From Streptomyces chumphonensis (lineage in GTDB: Bacteria > Actinomycetota > Actinomycetes > Streptomycetales > Streptomycetaceae), in NCBI RefSeq assembly GCF_014779715.1, contig NZ_JACXYU010000007.1, positions 1-64,000 on the forward strand: a DNA stretch of 64,000 nucleotides. The letters are read 5' to 3'. Below, one piece after another: positions 12,201-22,000 of this stretch (position 1 is its first letter; every line of letters starts with the position of its first letter). Both the position numbers and the translations under genes were made by a program. The notes beneath the pieces are model-generated. The model was not told the origin of the DNA and made no database searches. It saw only the letters and a list, made by a program, of their open reading frames with translations.

Positions 12201-15200
12201 CGGTCCTGGCCGACCTCGTCCTGGAGGCCCCGATGGCCTTCGCGGAGGGCGTGCCGCGGCTGGTGCGGGTCGCCGTCGGCCCGGCCGGTGCGGAGGGACG
12301 CCGTGAGGTCGCCGTGTACTCGCGGCCCGAGTTCGGCAGCGACGACGAGGCACCGGAGGTGACCTGTCACGCCCGTGGACACCTCGCCCCCGACGGGCCC
12401 GACGCGCCCGCCGCGCCGGGTCAGTGGCCCCCGGCCGCCGAGGCCGTGTCCGCCGACGCGCTGTACGCGCTGCTCACCGACATCGGCTTCGACTACGGGC
12501 CCACCTTCCGGAACGTCCGCGCGGTGTGGCGTGCGGGCGAGGAGTTCTACGCCGAGGTGGCGCTCGCCGACGACGCGTCGGGCACCGGCTTCGGCATCCA
12601 CCCCGCACTGTTCGACGCCACCCTGCACGGCGGCATGCTGGACGTGCGCCCCGGCGACCCGGTGGGCCTGCCCTTCTCCTGGTCGGGCGTCCGGCTCGGG
12701 CGGAGCGGCGCGACGCGCGGCCGGGTGCGGATCGCCCCGGCCGGTGAGTCGGCGGTGAGCGTCACCGTCACCTCCGAGACCGGCGAGCCCGTGGTGAGCG
12801 TGGCCAAGCTGGCCGTCCGCCCCGTGGATCCGGCGCAGCTCGGCGGCGGGCGCGGCGGTGCCCAGCGCTCGCTGTACCAGGTGGAGTGGGCCACCGTCCC
12901 GGCCACCGAGCAGCGGGAGGTCCGGCTCGCTGTCCTCGGCGACCTGCCGATGTCGGGCGAGCGGTTCGCGAACGTCTACGCGCTCGAGGACGAGATCGCC
13001 ATGAGCGCCAAGGCGCCCGACCTCGCGCTCGCCTCGGTCGCGACGCCGGTCGGCGACGTGGACGCGGCGGCGCGCGGCGCCGCGGCGGCGGCGCTGGAGC
13101 TGGTGCAGCAGTGGCTGGTCAGCGAATGGCTCGTGGACGCCCGCCTGGTCGTCGTGACGCGCGGCGCGGTCGCCGTCGGCGACGAGACGCCGGACGTCGC
13201 GCAGGCGGCGGTCTGGGGTCTGGTGCACAGCGCCCAGTCCGAGCACCCCGGGCGCTTCCTGCTCGTGGACCTGGACGGCGACGAGGAGCCGGACTGGGGC
13301 GCGCTGAGCGCCCTCGACGAGCCGCAGGTCGTCGTGCGCGACGGGCGGTTCCTGGCCCCGCGCCTCGGCCGGGCCGGCGCGCTCCCCGAGGGCCCGTGGA
13401 AGCTGTCGGTCGGACGCAAGGGCTCGCTGGACGACCTCGCGATCCTGCCGTCGGACGCCGGCCGCCCGCTCGCCCCGGGCGAGGTGCGGATCGCGGTCCG
13501 CGCGGCGGGGCTGAACTTCCGCGACGTGCTGATCGCGCTCGGCATGTACCCCGGTGAGGCGGAGATGGGCACCGAGGCCGCCGGCATCGTCCTGGAGACG
13601 GGCGCCGAGGTCACCGACCTGGCGCCGGGGGACCGCGTGTTCGGCCTGGTCGGCGACTCGTTCGGCCCCTTCGCGGTGGTGGACCGCCGGATGGTGGCCC
13701 CGATGCCCGAGGAGTGGTCGTTCACCGAGGCGGCCTCCGTGCCGGTGGTGTACCTGACCGCCTACTACGGGCTCGTCCACCTCGCCGGGCTGAAGGCGGG
13801 CGAGCGGGTGCTCGTCCACGCCGCCGCCGGCGGCGTCGGCATGGCGGCCGTGCAGATCGCCCGCCACCTGGGGGCGGAGGTCTTCGCGACCGCGAGCCGG
13901 CCGAAGTGGCACGCGGTGCAGGGCCTGGGCGTCCCGGAGGAGCGGATCTCCTCCTCGCGCGACCTCGGCTACCGGGAGGCGTTCCTGGAGGCCACCGACG
14001 GCGCCGGCATGGACGTCGTCCTCAACTCGCTCGCCGGTGAGTTCGTCGACGCCTCCCTGGACCTGCTGCCGCGCGGCGGCCGGTTCGTCGAGATGGGCAA
14101 GGCCGACATCCGCGACCCGGAGACCGTGGCGGGCGACCACCCGGACGTGCGCTACCGGTCCTTCGACCTGATGGAGTCGGGCCCGGACCGGCTCCAGGAG
14201 ATGCTGCGCGAACTGGTCGGCCTGTTCGACCACGGGGTGCTGAAGCTCTCGCCGGTCCGCGCGTGGGACGTGCGGCAGAGCCAGGACGCGTTCCGCTTCC
14301 TGCGCGAGGGCCGCAACATCGGCAAGGTGGTGCTGACGGTTCCGGCGGCGCCGGACCTGAAGGGGCACGTCCTCGTCACCGGCGGTACCGGCGGTCTGGG
14401 CGCCGAGGTGGCCCGGCACCTGGCCGGGCGGCACGGCGTCGAGAAGCTGCTGCTGGTCAGCCGCCGCGGCCCGGCGGCCGACGGCGCGCCGGAGCTGACC
14501 GCCGAACTGGAGGCGCTCGGCGCCTCGGTGCGGATCGCGGCCTGTGACGTCTCCGACCGGGACCGGCTGGCGGACCTCCTCGGATCGCTGGAGGAGCCGC
14601 TCGACGCCGTCGTCCACGCGGCCGGCCTGCTCGACGACGGCGTGGTCGAGTCGATGACGCCGGACCAGGTGAACCGGGTGATGGCGCCCAAGGCGGACGC
14701 GGCGTGGCACCTGCACGAGCTGACCTCCGCCATGGACCTGTCGGCGTTCGTGCTGTTCTCCTCCGTGGCCTCCCTCATCGGCAGCCCCGGACAGGCCAAC
14801 TACGCCGCCGCCAACGCCTCCCTCGACGCCCTCGCCGCACTGCGGCACGCGCAGGGCCTCCCGGCCGTCTCGCTGGCCTGGGGCCTGTGGGCGAGCGAGG
14901 CCGGGATGGCCGGGCAGCTCGACGAGACCGACCTCGCGCGGCTCCAGCGGATGGGCGTCCGTCCGCTCTCCGCCGAACTCGGACTGGACCTCTTCGACCA
15001 GGCGCTCGCCCTGGACCTGCCGCTGCTCGCGCCGGTGAAGCTGGACCCGCCCGCGCTGCGCGGTCAGGCGGCGGCCGGGATGCTGCCGCCGCTGCTGCGC
15101 GGTCTCGTGCGGGCCCCCGCGCAGGGGCCGGAGGCCGGGGAGTCCCTGGCCGTTCGGCTCGCGGGCGTGGCCGAGGCCGACCGGGAGACGCTGGTCCTCG

Positions 15201-15604
15201 ACCTGGTGCGGACGCAGGTCGCCGCCGTCCTCGGGCACGACGCGGCAGAGGCCGTCGAGCCGGAGCGCCCGTTGCAGGAGTACGGCTTCGACTCCCTGAG
15301 CGCCGTCGAGCTGAGCAACCGGCTCAGCCGGGTCACCGGCATGCCGATGGAACCCACCCTCGTGTTCGACCACCCGTCGGCCCTGGCCATCACCGGGCAG
15401 CTGCTGTCGCTCGCCGGGGCGGAGGAGGTCGCGCAGGCGCCGGAAGCGGCACCGCAGGCGCCGCACACGCCGCAGACGCCTGCCGAGACGCCGGAGGACG
15501 CCGAGATCCGCGCGCTGCTGACGGCCATCCCGATCGACGAGCTGCGCGAGGCGGGTCTGCTCGACAGGCTCCGCGACCTGGCAGCCGCCCACACCCAGCG
15601 GTAG
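9254..15604 (+). CDS. Single-module type I polyketide synthase KS-AT-DH-ER-KR-ACP, probable terminal module
   Basis: 2116 residues. The start at 9254 follows GAAGGTGA and gives an N-terminal coiled coil (9254-9350, rich in E, R, L and Q) of the kind that docks to an upstream PKS; the open frame runs further upstream but without a domain. Domains: KS (9356-10620, Cys at 9860), AT (about 10925-11840, GHSVG and HAFH at 11504, hence malonyl), DH (about 12020-12830), ER (about 13430-14345), KR (about 14366-14930, LDD, B-type) and ACP (GFDSL, Ser at 15293). All catalytic motifs look intact, so it should add a fully reduced two-carbon unit. The C-terminus (about 15500-15604) keeps the dimerising helices but stops before the acidic docking helix seen in the other two PKS proteins here. 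There is no thioesterase. I infer this is the last PKS of the line, released by an enzyme acting in trans. Confidence 0.96.
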   Translation: MTIGQNELVEALRDSLKETERLRQENQRIRAQAAEPLAIVGMSCRYPGGVSSPEDLWELVASGRDAVSDMPGDRGWDAERLYDPDPEQPGKVTTRGGGFVDDAAGFDAEFFGVSPREALAMDPQQRLMLTAAWEGLESAGIDPTSLRGSDTGVFCGVITSDYGDASPELEGYRLTGKSTSVVSGRISYSLGLEGPAVSVDTACSSSLVALHLAAQALRSGECSMALVGGVTVLAGPFLFQEFSRQRGLAPDGRCKSYAATADGTGFSDGAGLLVVERLSEARRKGHRVLAVIRGSAVNQDGASNGLTAPNGPAQERVIRAALANAGLAPAEVDTVEGHGTGTTLGDPIEARALLATYGREREDAPLYLGSIKSNIGHSSAAAGVAGVIKMVQAMRHETLPRTLHVDEPSPHIDWESGAVELLTQAREWPAAQRPRRAGVSSFGVSGTNAHVILEEAPAEDRAETGTGRPAGPVPVLVSGRGEAGLRAQAERLRAHLAERPETSPADVGLTTATARAHLENRAAVVASTREELLTGLASLAAGEPVTAGAEGRPVGDTTAVLFTGQGSQRARMGAELAERHPRFAEALDEVCAELDPLLGRSVRELLAAEEGSDEAALLDSTAFTQVCLFAVEVALYRLAESSGIRPDYLIGHSVGEIVAAHVADVLSLKDACALVVARGRLMGALPAGGAMVAVQAEEAEVAESLAGFEGRLDLAAVNGPRAVVVSGDADAVEEWLPRWDGRRTTRLRVSHAFHSPRMEPMLAEFRAVAEGLRFAEPRIPIVSNVSGKPVSSEMSDADYWVTHVRQAVRFADGVRTLHDLGVRRFLELGPDAVLTAMARLCVGGDSDAVFASALRAEHSEAQTFAGFLGAAHVAGVPVDWSAFYAGTDARRVDLPTYAFRAERYWQSGGGSGDAAAAGLGAVEHAILAGGAQVGDRDEWLFTGRVGTDTHPWTRDHVVLGTTIIPGTGLVELAMAAGREVDCPVLADLVLEAPMAFAEGVPRLVRVAVGPAGAEGRREVAVYSRPEFGSDDEAPEVTCHARGHLAPDGPDAPAAPGQWPPAAEAVSADALYALLTDIGFDYGPTFRNVRAVWRAGEEFYAEVALADDASGTGFGIHPALFDATLHGGMLDVRPGDPVGLPFSWSGVRLGRSGATRGRVRIAPAGESAVSVTVTSETGEPVVSVAKLAVRPVDPAQLGGGRGGAQRSLYQVEWATVPATEQREVRLAVLGDLPMSGERFANVYALEDEIAMSAKAPDLALASVATPVGDVDAAARGAAAAALELVQQWLVSEWLVDARLVVVTRGAVAVGDETPDVAQAAVWGLVHSAQSEHPGRFLLVDLDGDEEPDWGALSALDEPQVVVRDGRFLAPRLGRAGALPEGPWKLSVGRKGSLDDLAILPSDAGRPLAPGEVRIAVRAAGLNFRDVLIALGMYPGEAEMGTEAAGIVLETGAEVTDLAPGDRVFGLVGDSFGPFAVVDRRMVAPMPEEWSFTEAASVPVVYLTAYYGLVHLAGLKAGERVLVHAAAGGVGMAAVQIARHLGAEVFATASRPKWHAVQGLGVPEERISSSRDLGYREAFLEATDGAGMDVVLNSLAGEFVDASLDLLPRGGRFVEMGKADIRDPETVAGDHPDVRYRSFDLMESGPDRLQEMLRELVGLFDHGVLKLSPVRAWDVRQSQDAFRFLREGRNIGKVVLTVPAAPDLKGHVLVTGGTGGLGAEVARHLAGRHGVEKLLLVSRRGPAADGAPELTAELEALGASVRIAACDVSDRDRLADLLGSLEEPLDAVVHAAGLLDDGVVESMTPDQVNRVMAPKADAAWHLHELTSAMDLSAFVLFSSVASLIGSPGQANYAAANASLDALAALRHAQGLPAVSLAWGLWASEAGMAGQLDETDLARLQRMGVRPLSAELGLDLFDQALALDLPLLAPVKLDPPALRGQAAAGMLPPLLRGLVRAPAQGPEAGESLAVRLAGVAEADRETLVLDLVRTQVAAVLGHDAAEAVEPERPLQEYGFDSLSAVELSNRLSRVTGMPMEPTLVFDHPSALAITGQLLSLAGAEEVAQAPEAAPQAPHTPQTPAETPEDAEIRALLTAIPIDELREAGLLDRLRDLAAAHTQR
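9814..9942 (+). repeat. KS-internal repeat copy B (near-identical to 4191-4319)
   Basis: Second copy of the repeat. The matching pieces of both KS domains keep the same offset, so the two domains align without insertions over that region. Confidence 0.85.
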
Positions 15605-15633
15605 TCCGAGCCACGAAAGGGATGAGAGAAGCC

Positions 15634-17040
15634 ATGAGCACTGTCAACACACCCGCGCGGGAGGCCGTCCCCGCCACCTCCCTGCCGGGGCCGCGTTCCC
15701 CGATGCTCTACCAGGGGCTGAAGCTCTTCCGCGACCCCGCGTCGTTCATGCGCACGTGCCGCGAGCGGTACGGCAAGCGCTTCGAGCTGAAGATCATGCC
15801 CAAGGGCAGCACGATCTACGTGATCTCCGACCCGGACGAGGTGAAGGCGATGTTCCTCGCCCCGCGCACCGTCCTGCACACCGGGAACGGCAGCGCGGCG
15901 CTGGAGAAGTTCATCGGGCAGACGGGACTGGCCTGGCTGGACGAGGAGGAGCACAAGGCGCGGCGCAAGCAGATCCTGCCCAGCATCAAGGGCGACGCGC
16001 ACAAGCGCATCGAGGCGTCGGTCGGCGAGATGGCCGAGCGCATCGTGGCCACCTGGCCGCGCGGCGAGGTCGTCGCGCTGTACCCGTACATCCACCGGTT
16101 CACCATCCAGGTGATCCGCGAGGTCGTCTTCGGCAAGGCCGTGCCGTCCTGCTGGGACGAGCTGTTCGAGGTGGTCTGGGACATGCTGAGTCTCAACCGC
16201 CGCATCTCGTCCATGATCGAGACGCACACGATGTCGCCGTTCGCGGTGAAGGTGCTGCGGGCCGTCCGGCCCCTGGGGCTCGACCGCTTCTTCAAGAACC
16301 GGGCCCGCGCGGACGCGCTGATCGCCCAGGCCGTGCGCGAGCGCATGGACTCCGGCGAGTTCGGTGACGACATGCTCTCCGTGATGCTCGGGATCACCCG
16401 TGAGGACGGCTCCCCGCTCAGCGCGGTCGAGCTGCGCGACGAGATCATGACCATGTTCCTCGCCGGCACCGAGACCACCTCGGCCGCGATCTGCTGGGCC
16501 CTGGAGTGCCTGAGCCGGGAACCGGCCGCGCTGGAGAAGCTGGTGGCGGAGATCGACGCGGGTCAGAGCGACACCTATCTGACCGGGACGGTCCACGAGG
16601 TGCTGCGCATGTACCCGCCGACCCCGCAGATCATCCCCCGCGAGGTGATGAAGCCCATCGAGATCGGCGGCGTGCGCTACGAGCCGGGCGCCCACCTGTG
16701 GGCGAGCGGCTACCTGGTCCACCACGACCCGGAGATCTACCCGGAGCCCGACCGGTTCCGGCCCGAGCGCTGGGAGGGCGTCAAGCCCAGCGCGCACACC
16801 TGGATCCCGTTCGGCGGCGGCCACACCCGGTGCCTGGGCGACCGGATCGCGATCCTGGAGATGAAGGCCGTCCTGCGCGAGGTGCTGTCCACCTGCGCAC
16901 TGCACCGCGAGGACATGAAGCCGGAGGGGCCGCGCAGCCGCACCGTCACCATGACGACGCGCCAGGGCACCCGGCTGGCGCTGCGGCCCCGCGCGGACCG
17001 CGCCGACCGTGCCGACCTGGCCGGGCACCCGGCCGGCTGA
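15634..17040 (+). CDS. Cytochrome P450
   Basis: 468 residues. The I-helix oxygen-activation motif AGTETT, the K-helix ExxR (EVLR) and the haem-binding loop FGGGHTRCLG with thiolate Cys400 (codon 16831) are all present. The PERW-type segment before the haem loop and the overall length resemble the CYP110/CYP138-like group rather than the short 400-residue Streptomyces CYP105/107 type; this placement is from general family knowledge. Start 15634 was chosen over an in-frame ATG 12 bases upstream because the purine-rich GAAAGGGATGAGAGAAG lies at a better distance. The gene begins 29 bases after the PKS stop and is followed 31 bases later by the DUF2867 gene, so it is in the same transcription unit. 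A likely role is oxidation of the polyketide during or after assembly; the site cannot be told from sequence. No ferredoxin gene is adjacent. Confidence 0.95.
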   Translation: MSTVNTPAREAVPATSLPGPRSPMLYQGLKLFRDPASFMRTCRERYGKRFELKIMPKGSTIYVISDPDEVKAMFLAPRTVLHTGNGSAALEKFIGQTGLAWLDEEEHKARRKQILPSIKGDAHKRIEASVGEMAERIVATWPRGEVVALYPYIHRFTIQVIREVVFGKAVPSCWDELFEVVWDMLSLNRRISSMIETHTMSPFAVKVLRAVRPLGLDRFFKNRARADALIAQAVRERMDSGEFGDDMLSVMLGITREDGSPLSAVELRDEIMTMFLAGTETTSAAICWALECLSREPAALEKLVAEIDAGQSDTYLTGTVHEVLRMYPPTPQIIPREVMKPIEIGGVRYEPGAHLWASGYLVHHDPEIYPEPDRFRPERWEGVKPSAHTWIPFGGGHTRCLGDRIAILEMKAVLREVLSTCALHREDMKPEGPRSRTVTMTTRQGTRLALRPRADRADRADLAGHPAG

Positions 17041-17071
17041 TCCGGCGACAGACGAGGAGAAAGGCCCCCAC

Positions 17072-17650
17072 ATGCGGCTCCCCAGCAGCGCCCACACCGA
17101 ACAGCCCTGGCGCATCCACGAGTTCACCGGCGACTTCGAGCTGGAGGACGTGTGGGCGCTGCCCACCCCGGGCGGCCCGGACGACCTCGACCGGCTGGTG
17201 CGGCAGTTCACGTCGGACGATGACGACGAGATCTCCGACGTCGCCGTGCGCACCCTCTTCGCGATCCGCTGGCGGCTCGGGAAGCTGTTCGGCTGGGACC
17301 GGCGGGAGACGGGCGTGGGCAGCCGGGTGGGCTCGCTGCGGGACCGGTTGCCGGAGGACCTCCGCGCCGGCCCGCGCGGCCCCGACCTGAAGGTCGTCCC
17401 CTTCTCCTCGGTCTACCAGACCGACCGGGAGTGGACCGCCGAGCTCGCCAACCGCACGGTGCACGCGCTCCTGCACATCGGGTGGGTCCAGGACGGGGAC
17501 GGCGGTTACCACGGCCAGATGGCGGCCCTCGTCAAGCCCAACGGCGCCTTCGGAAAGGTCTACATGACCGGCATCAAGCCCATCCGTCGGACCGTGGTCT
17601 ACCCGCAGCTCATCCGCTCGATCGGGCGCAACTGGCCCAAGTACCGCTGA
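17072..17650 (+). CDS. DUF2867 family protein
   Basis: 192 residues. The start follows a strong ribosome site (GAGGAGAAAGG, 17054-17064). The sequence shows the hallmarks I associate with DUF2867: a conserved opening around FELEDVWALPTPGGP, a central RWRLGKLFGWD followed by GSRV and LRDRLPEDL, then a second half with ANRTVHALLHIGW, GYHGQMAALVKPNG and a basic end. No catalytic motif or signal peptide is visible. The second half, rich in aromatic residues and ending in a Tyr/Arg-rich helix, could bind a lipid-like ligand, but that is a guess. It lies between the P450 and the oxoamine synthase in a same-strand run of biosynthetic genes, so it probably serves the pathway, perhaps on the released chain. 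Confidence 0.85.
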   Translation: MRLPSSAHTEQPWRIHEFTGDFELEDVWALPTPGGPDDLDRLVRQFTSDDDDEISDVAVRTLFAIRWRLGKLFGWDRRETGVGSRVGSLRDRLPEDLRAGPRGPDLKVVPFSSVYQTDREWTAELANRTVHALLHIGWVQDGDGGYHGQMAALVKPNGAFGKVYMTGIKPIRRTVVYPQLIRSIGRNWPKYR

Positions 17651-17714
17651 GCACCGCCCGCCCCACCCACCAGCACGACGAACCAGCAACGAGAATGCAC
17701 GAGGTTTACCAACG

Positions 17715-18929
17715 ATGACTTCCCTGGCCGGCTGGAACTTCACCAAGTTCGCCGAAGGCATCCGGGCGCTCGGTATCAGCGGCCCGCCGGTGTCCGGCAT
17801 CCTTCCGGGCGCGCAGCACGGCACCGACGAGCTGATGACGAACTTCGCCTCGGTCAACTTCCTCGACCTCCAGCGCCGCGAGGACGTCATGGACGTCCTC
17901 GTCGACGCCACCCGGCAGTACGGCCTGGGCAGCGGCGGCTCGCGCATCGTGCAGGGCGTCACGCCGCCGCACCTCGACATGGAGGAGACGGTCGCCGCCT
18001 ACCTGGGCAAGGAGGCCGCCATCAGCTTCGCGACGGGCACCGTCGCGAACATCGGCTTCATCAACGCCCTGGCCAACACCCAGTCGTTCATGCCGGGCCT
18101 GGCGATGGTCAACCGGGACACCGTCTTCGTCTACGACCGGGACGCGCACTGGTCCCTGTGGAAGGCGGCCGAGGGCCTCAAGTTCGGCGAACGCCTCTTC
18201 TCCTTCCGCCACAACGACGTGGAGAGCCTGGAGGAGGTCCTCAAGGAGCAGCAGGGCAAGCGCGTCGTCGTGGTCCTGGAGTCCGTGTTCTCCATCGACG
18301 GCACCGTCGCCCCGCTCCACGAGATGGTCGAGGTGTGCCGGCGGTACGGCGCCCTGTCGTTCGTCGACGACGCCAACGGCTTCCTCGTCTACGGCCCGGA
18401 GCACCGCAAGTTCGCCCGGGAGTACGAGGGCCTGCGGCAGGCCGACTTCGTCATGGTCTCGATGAAGAAGGCCGTCGGACTCGAAGGCGGTCTGGTCGCC
18501 GGGCCCCGTGACGCCATCCAGGCGTTCGAACTCCTCTCCGGCACCGGCTCCTTCACCGCCGGCATGTCCGCCCCGGCGGCGGCCGGCACCGCCTACATCA
18601 CCCGGCTGCTCTCCGAGAAGGAGCCGCAGATCGTCGACGACTACCTGGAGAAGGTGGCGAACTTCCGGATGAAGCTGCTCGACGCCGAGCTGCCGATCAC
18701 CGAGACCGAGACCTGCTTCAGCTCCGTCATCATCGGCGACGAGCGCAAGTGCGTCGAGGTCTACGGGGCCTTCCTGGAGCACGGCATCCGGGTCCCGCCC
18801 TACCTGTACCCCGCCGCGCGGCGCGGCCAGGCGGTGCTGCGCATCATCGTCAACGCGGCGCACACCGAGGAGCAGATGGACCACCTGGTCGAGGTGGCCA
18901 CGAAGCTGCGGGCGCAGGGCCTCTTCTGA
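17715..18929 (+). CDS. PLP-dependent alpha-oxoamine synthase (AONS/ALAS/KBL-like), probable chain-release enzyme
   Basis: 404 residues, the usual length for this family, whose members condense an acyl thioester with an amino acid and lose CO2. Visible family features: GLGSGGSR followed by a conserved region before the Ala-Tyr-Leu-Gly segment, ESVFSIDG, the PLP-binding Asp within VDDANGF and the Schiff-base lysine in SMKKAVGLEGG (Lys252, codon 18468). Two oddities: the usual DEAH/DDAH segment reads DDAN, so the His that contacts PLP O3' is Asn221, and the residue before the lysine is Lys rather than the usual Ser/Thr/Gly. No ACP or TE domain is fused. It lies between the terminal PKS/P450 genes and the loading PKS in one + strand run. 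I infer that it offloads the ACP-bound polyketide onto an amino acid. Alternatives are a 5-aminolevulinate synthase for a C5N unit, or an amino-ketone side-pathway enzyme. Confidence 0.92.
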   Translation: MTSLAGWNFTKFAEGIRALGISGPPVSGILPGAQHGTDELMTNFASVNFLDLQRREDVMDVLVDATRQYGLGSGGSRIVQGVTPPHLDMEETVAAYLGKEAAISFATGTVANIGFINALANTQSFMPGLAMVNRDTVFVYDRDAHWSLWKAAEGLKFGERLFSFRHNDVESLEEVLKEQQGKRVVVVLESVFSIDGTVAPLHEMVEVCRRYGALSFVDDANGFLVYGPEHRKFAREYEGLRQADFVMVSMKKAVGLEGGLVAGPRDAIQAFELLSGTGSFTAGMSAPAAAGTAYITRLLSEKEPQIVDDYLEKVANFRMKLLDAELPITETETCFSSVIIGDERKCVEVYGAFLEHGIRVPPYLYPAARRGQAVLRIIVNAAHTEEQMDHLVEVATKLRAQGLF

Positions 18930-19041
18930 CCGTCGTCCGCCGACCGTCCCCCGCGCCCCGTCCCCGGGCGCGCCCCGCCGGGCACCGCGCCCGGCTCCGT
19001 GACAACCCTTGAGCTTCCTTGGCTGGGAGAGGTCTGAACTG

Positions 19042-22000
19042 ATGCACGTGAACCAGGTCGAACGGCGAACCGGCGACTTTGTCGGGCAGGCCGTCGCCGT
19101 CGTCGGCATGTCGTGCCGGGTTCCGGGGGCGGACCACCTCCGGGCCTACTGGAAGCTGCTGCACGACGGTGTGGACGCCATCACCGAGGCGCCCGCCGAC
19201 CGGTGGTACGACGTCGACGACCTCGCGCCGTACCGCCGGGGAGGCTTCGTCGAACGGGTGGCCGACTTCGACGCCGCCTTCTTCGGCATATCCCCGCGCG
19301 AGGCCGCCGCCATGGACCCGCGCCAGCGCATGGCACTGGAGCTGAGCTGGGAGGCCCTGGAGGACGCCCGCACGGCACCGGACTCCCTGCGGGGCACCTC
19401 CACCGCGATCTACCTCGGCGCCACCGGGGACGACTACGCCTCCCTCGTCCCCCGGCACGGACTGGACGCGCTCTCCCACCACTCCCTCGCGGGGCTGAGC
19501 CGGGGCCTGATCGCCAACCGGATCTCCCACCAGCTCGGCTTCCACGGGCCGAGCCTGACGGTGGACACCGCGCAGTCCTCCTCCCTCGTCGCCGTCCACC
19601 TCGCCTGCCAGAGCCTCCTTTCCGGTGCCTCCGAGCTGGCGCTGGCCGGGGGCGTCCACCTGAACCTGGTGCCGGACAGCACCCTCGCCCTGGCCCGGGC
19701 CGGCGCCCTGTCCCCGGACGGGCGCAGCTACACCTTCGACGCACGGGCCAACGGCTTCGTGCGCGGCGAGGGTGCGGGCGTCGTCGTCCTCAAGCGCCTG
19801 GAGGACGCCGTCGCCGACGGAGACCCCGTCTACTGCGTGGTGCTGGGCGGCGCGGTCAACCACGACGGCGACGGCGAGGCCCTGACCGTCCCCGACGGCC
19901 GCGCCCAGCAGGCCCTGCTGCGCGCGGCGCACACCCGGGCGGGGGTGGCGCCGGAGCGGGTCGGATACGTCGAGCTGCACGGCACCGGCACCCGCGCCGG
20001 CGACCCGGTGGAGGCCGGGGCCCTCGGTGCCGTCCTCGGCGCCTCCCGCCGGCCCGAGGACGCCCTGCTGGTCGGCTCGGTGAAGACGAACATCGGCCAC
20101 CTCGACGGCGCCTCCGGCGTGGTGGGGCTGATCAAGGTCGGGCTGTCGATGAAGCACGGCCTGCTCCCGGCCACCCTCAACCACCGGGAGCCGCACCCCG
20201 ACATCCCCATGGACACCTGGAACCTGCGCGTCAACACCGCCACCCGGGCGTGGACGGGCGAGGACCGGGTGGCCGGGGTCAGTTCGTTCGGCGTCGGCGG
20301 CACCAACTGCCACCTCGTTGTCGGAAGCGCTCCCGGCATCGCTCCCGGAGGCGCTCCCGGTGCCGCCGCGCCGAACCCCCTTCCGACGCCGGAACCCGCC
20401 GCGCGTCCCGACGGCCCGGTCCCGGTGGTCGTCTCCGGCCGCTCCCCGGCCGCCCTGCGCGCGCAGGCCGAGCGGCTGCGGGAGCGGGTCGCGGACGACG
20501 CGGAGCTGCGCCCGTCGGACGTCGGCCTCTCCACGGTGACGACCCGTTCGGCGCTGCGGCACCGGGGCGTCGTCCTCGCCGCCGACCGCGACGAGCTGCT
20601 CACCGGCCTGTCCGCGCTGGCCACCGGCGAGCCCGCGGCGCACGTCGTCGAGGGCACGGCGGCGGCCCCCTCCGGCGTGGTGTGGGTCTTCCCCGGCCAG
20701 GGCTCGCAGTGGGCCGGCATGGCCCGCGGCCTGTGGGACTCCTCCCCGGTCTTCGCCGCCCGGATGGCCGAGTGCGAGCGGCTGCTCGACGGCCTGGTGG
20801 ACTGGTCGCTGCGCGAGGTCCTGGACGACGAGACGGCCCTGGAGCGCGTCGACGTCGTCCAGCCCGCCCTGTTCGCCGTCATGGTGTCCCTGGCCGAGAC
20901 GTGGCGCGCGGCGGGCCTGGTGCCCGACGCCGTCGTCGGCCACTCCCAGGGCGAGATCGCCGCCGCCTGCGCCGCCGGGATCATCTCGACGGCCGACGGG
21001 CTGCGGCTGTCGGTCGGGCGCAGCCTCGCCATCAACGCGGGTCTCTCCGGCAAGGGCACGCTGGCCTCGCTGGCCATGCCCGCCGCCGAGGTGGACCGGG
21101 AGCGGGTGTCGGTGGCCGCCGTCAACGGCCCGAACGCCGTCGTCGTCTCGGGCACCGAGGAGGCGGTGCACGCCCTCGTCGCCGACTGCCAGGCACGGGA
21201 CGTCCGGGCCAAGGTCATCCCCGTCGACTACGCCTCCCACTCCGCCCAGGTCGAGGCCATCCGGGACGAGGTGCTGCGGGCCGCCGAGGGCATCGCGACG
21301 ACCGACACCGGCGTCGCGTTCTACTCCACGGTCACCGGCGGCCGGATCGACGTGGCGGACCTGGACGCCGAGTACTGGTACCGCAACCTCCGCCAGGAGG
21401 TGCGCTTCGCGGAGACCGTCGAGGTGCTGGCGGGGGCGGGACACGGCGTGTTCGTCGAGGTCAGCCCGCACCCGGTGCTGACGATGGCCATCTCGGACAC
21501 CGTCGAGGACGCGGTGGTCCAGGGCACGCTGCGGCGGCGGGAGGACGAGCCGGGGCGGCTGCTGCGGTCCATGGCCGAGCTGTACGCCCAGGGGCTCGCC
21601 GTGGACTGGCTCCCCCTCTTCCCGGGCGCCCGCCGCGTGGACCTGCCCACCTACGCGTTCCAGCGGCAGCCCCACTGGGTCACCGGCGACGGCACGCTGC
21701 CGCAGGGCCTGCCCTCCCCGGGCGGCTCCGGCGCCGCCACCGCCCCGGTGCCCGCCGCCGACCCGGCCCGTTCCGCCGAGGACGGCCCCGCCGCTCCGGG
21801 CGAACCGGAGCTGTGGGCGCTGGTCCGCGCGCAGGCGGCCGCCGTGCTGGGGCTCGGCGACCCCGCCGCCGTGGAGGCGGACGCCACGTTCAAGGAGCAG
21901 GGCTTCGACTCGGTCACCGCCGTCGAGCTGCGGGACCGCCTGGCGCGCGCCACCGGCCTGCACCTGCCGGCCTCGCTCCTCTTCGACCACCCCACGCCCA

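Noticed and set aside
8804..15592. Very long open frame on the - strand opposite the PKS gene (and similar ones at 18850-23958, 23974-27309 and 28737-31937)
   Set aside because: High third-position GC leaves long antisense frames open. Their products are Arg/Gly/His-rich without domains, and real genes cover the other strand.
17715..18929. 5-aminolevulinate synthase for a C5N unit
   Set aside because: Kept only as an alternative: no acyl-CoA ligase or amide synthetase typical of C5N pathways is present in the window, and its position next to a TE-less terminal PKS suits chain release better.
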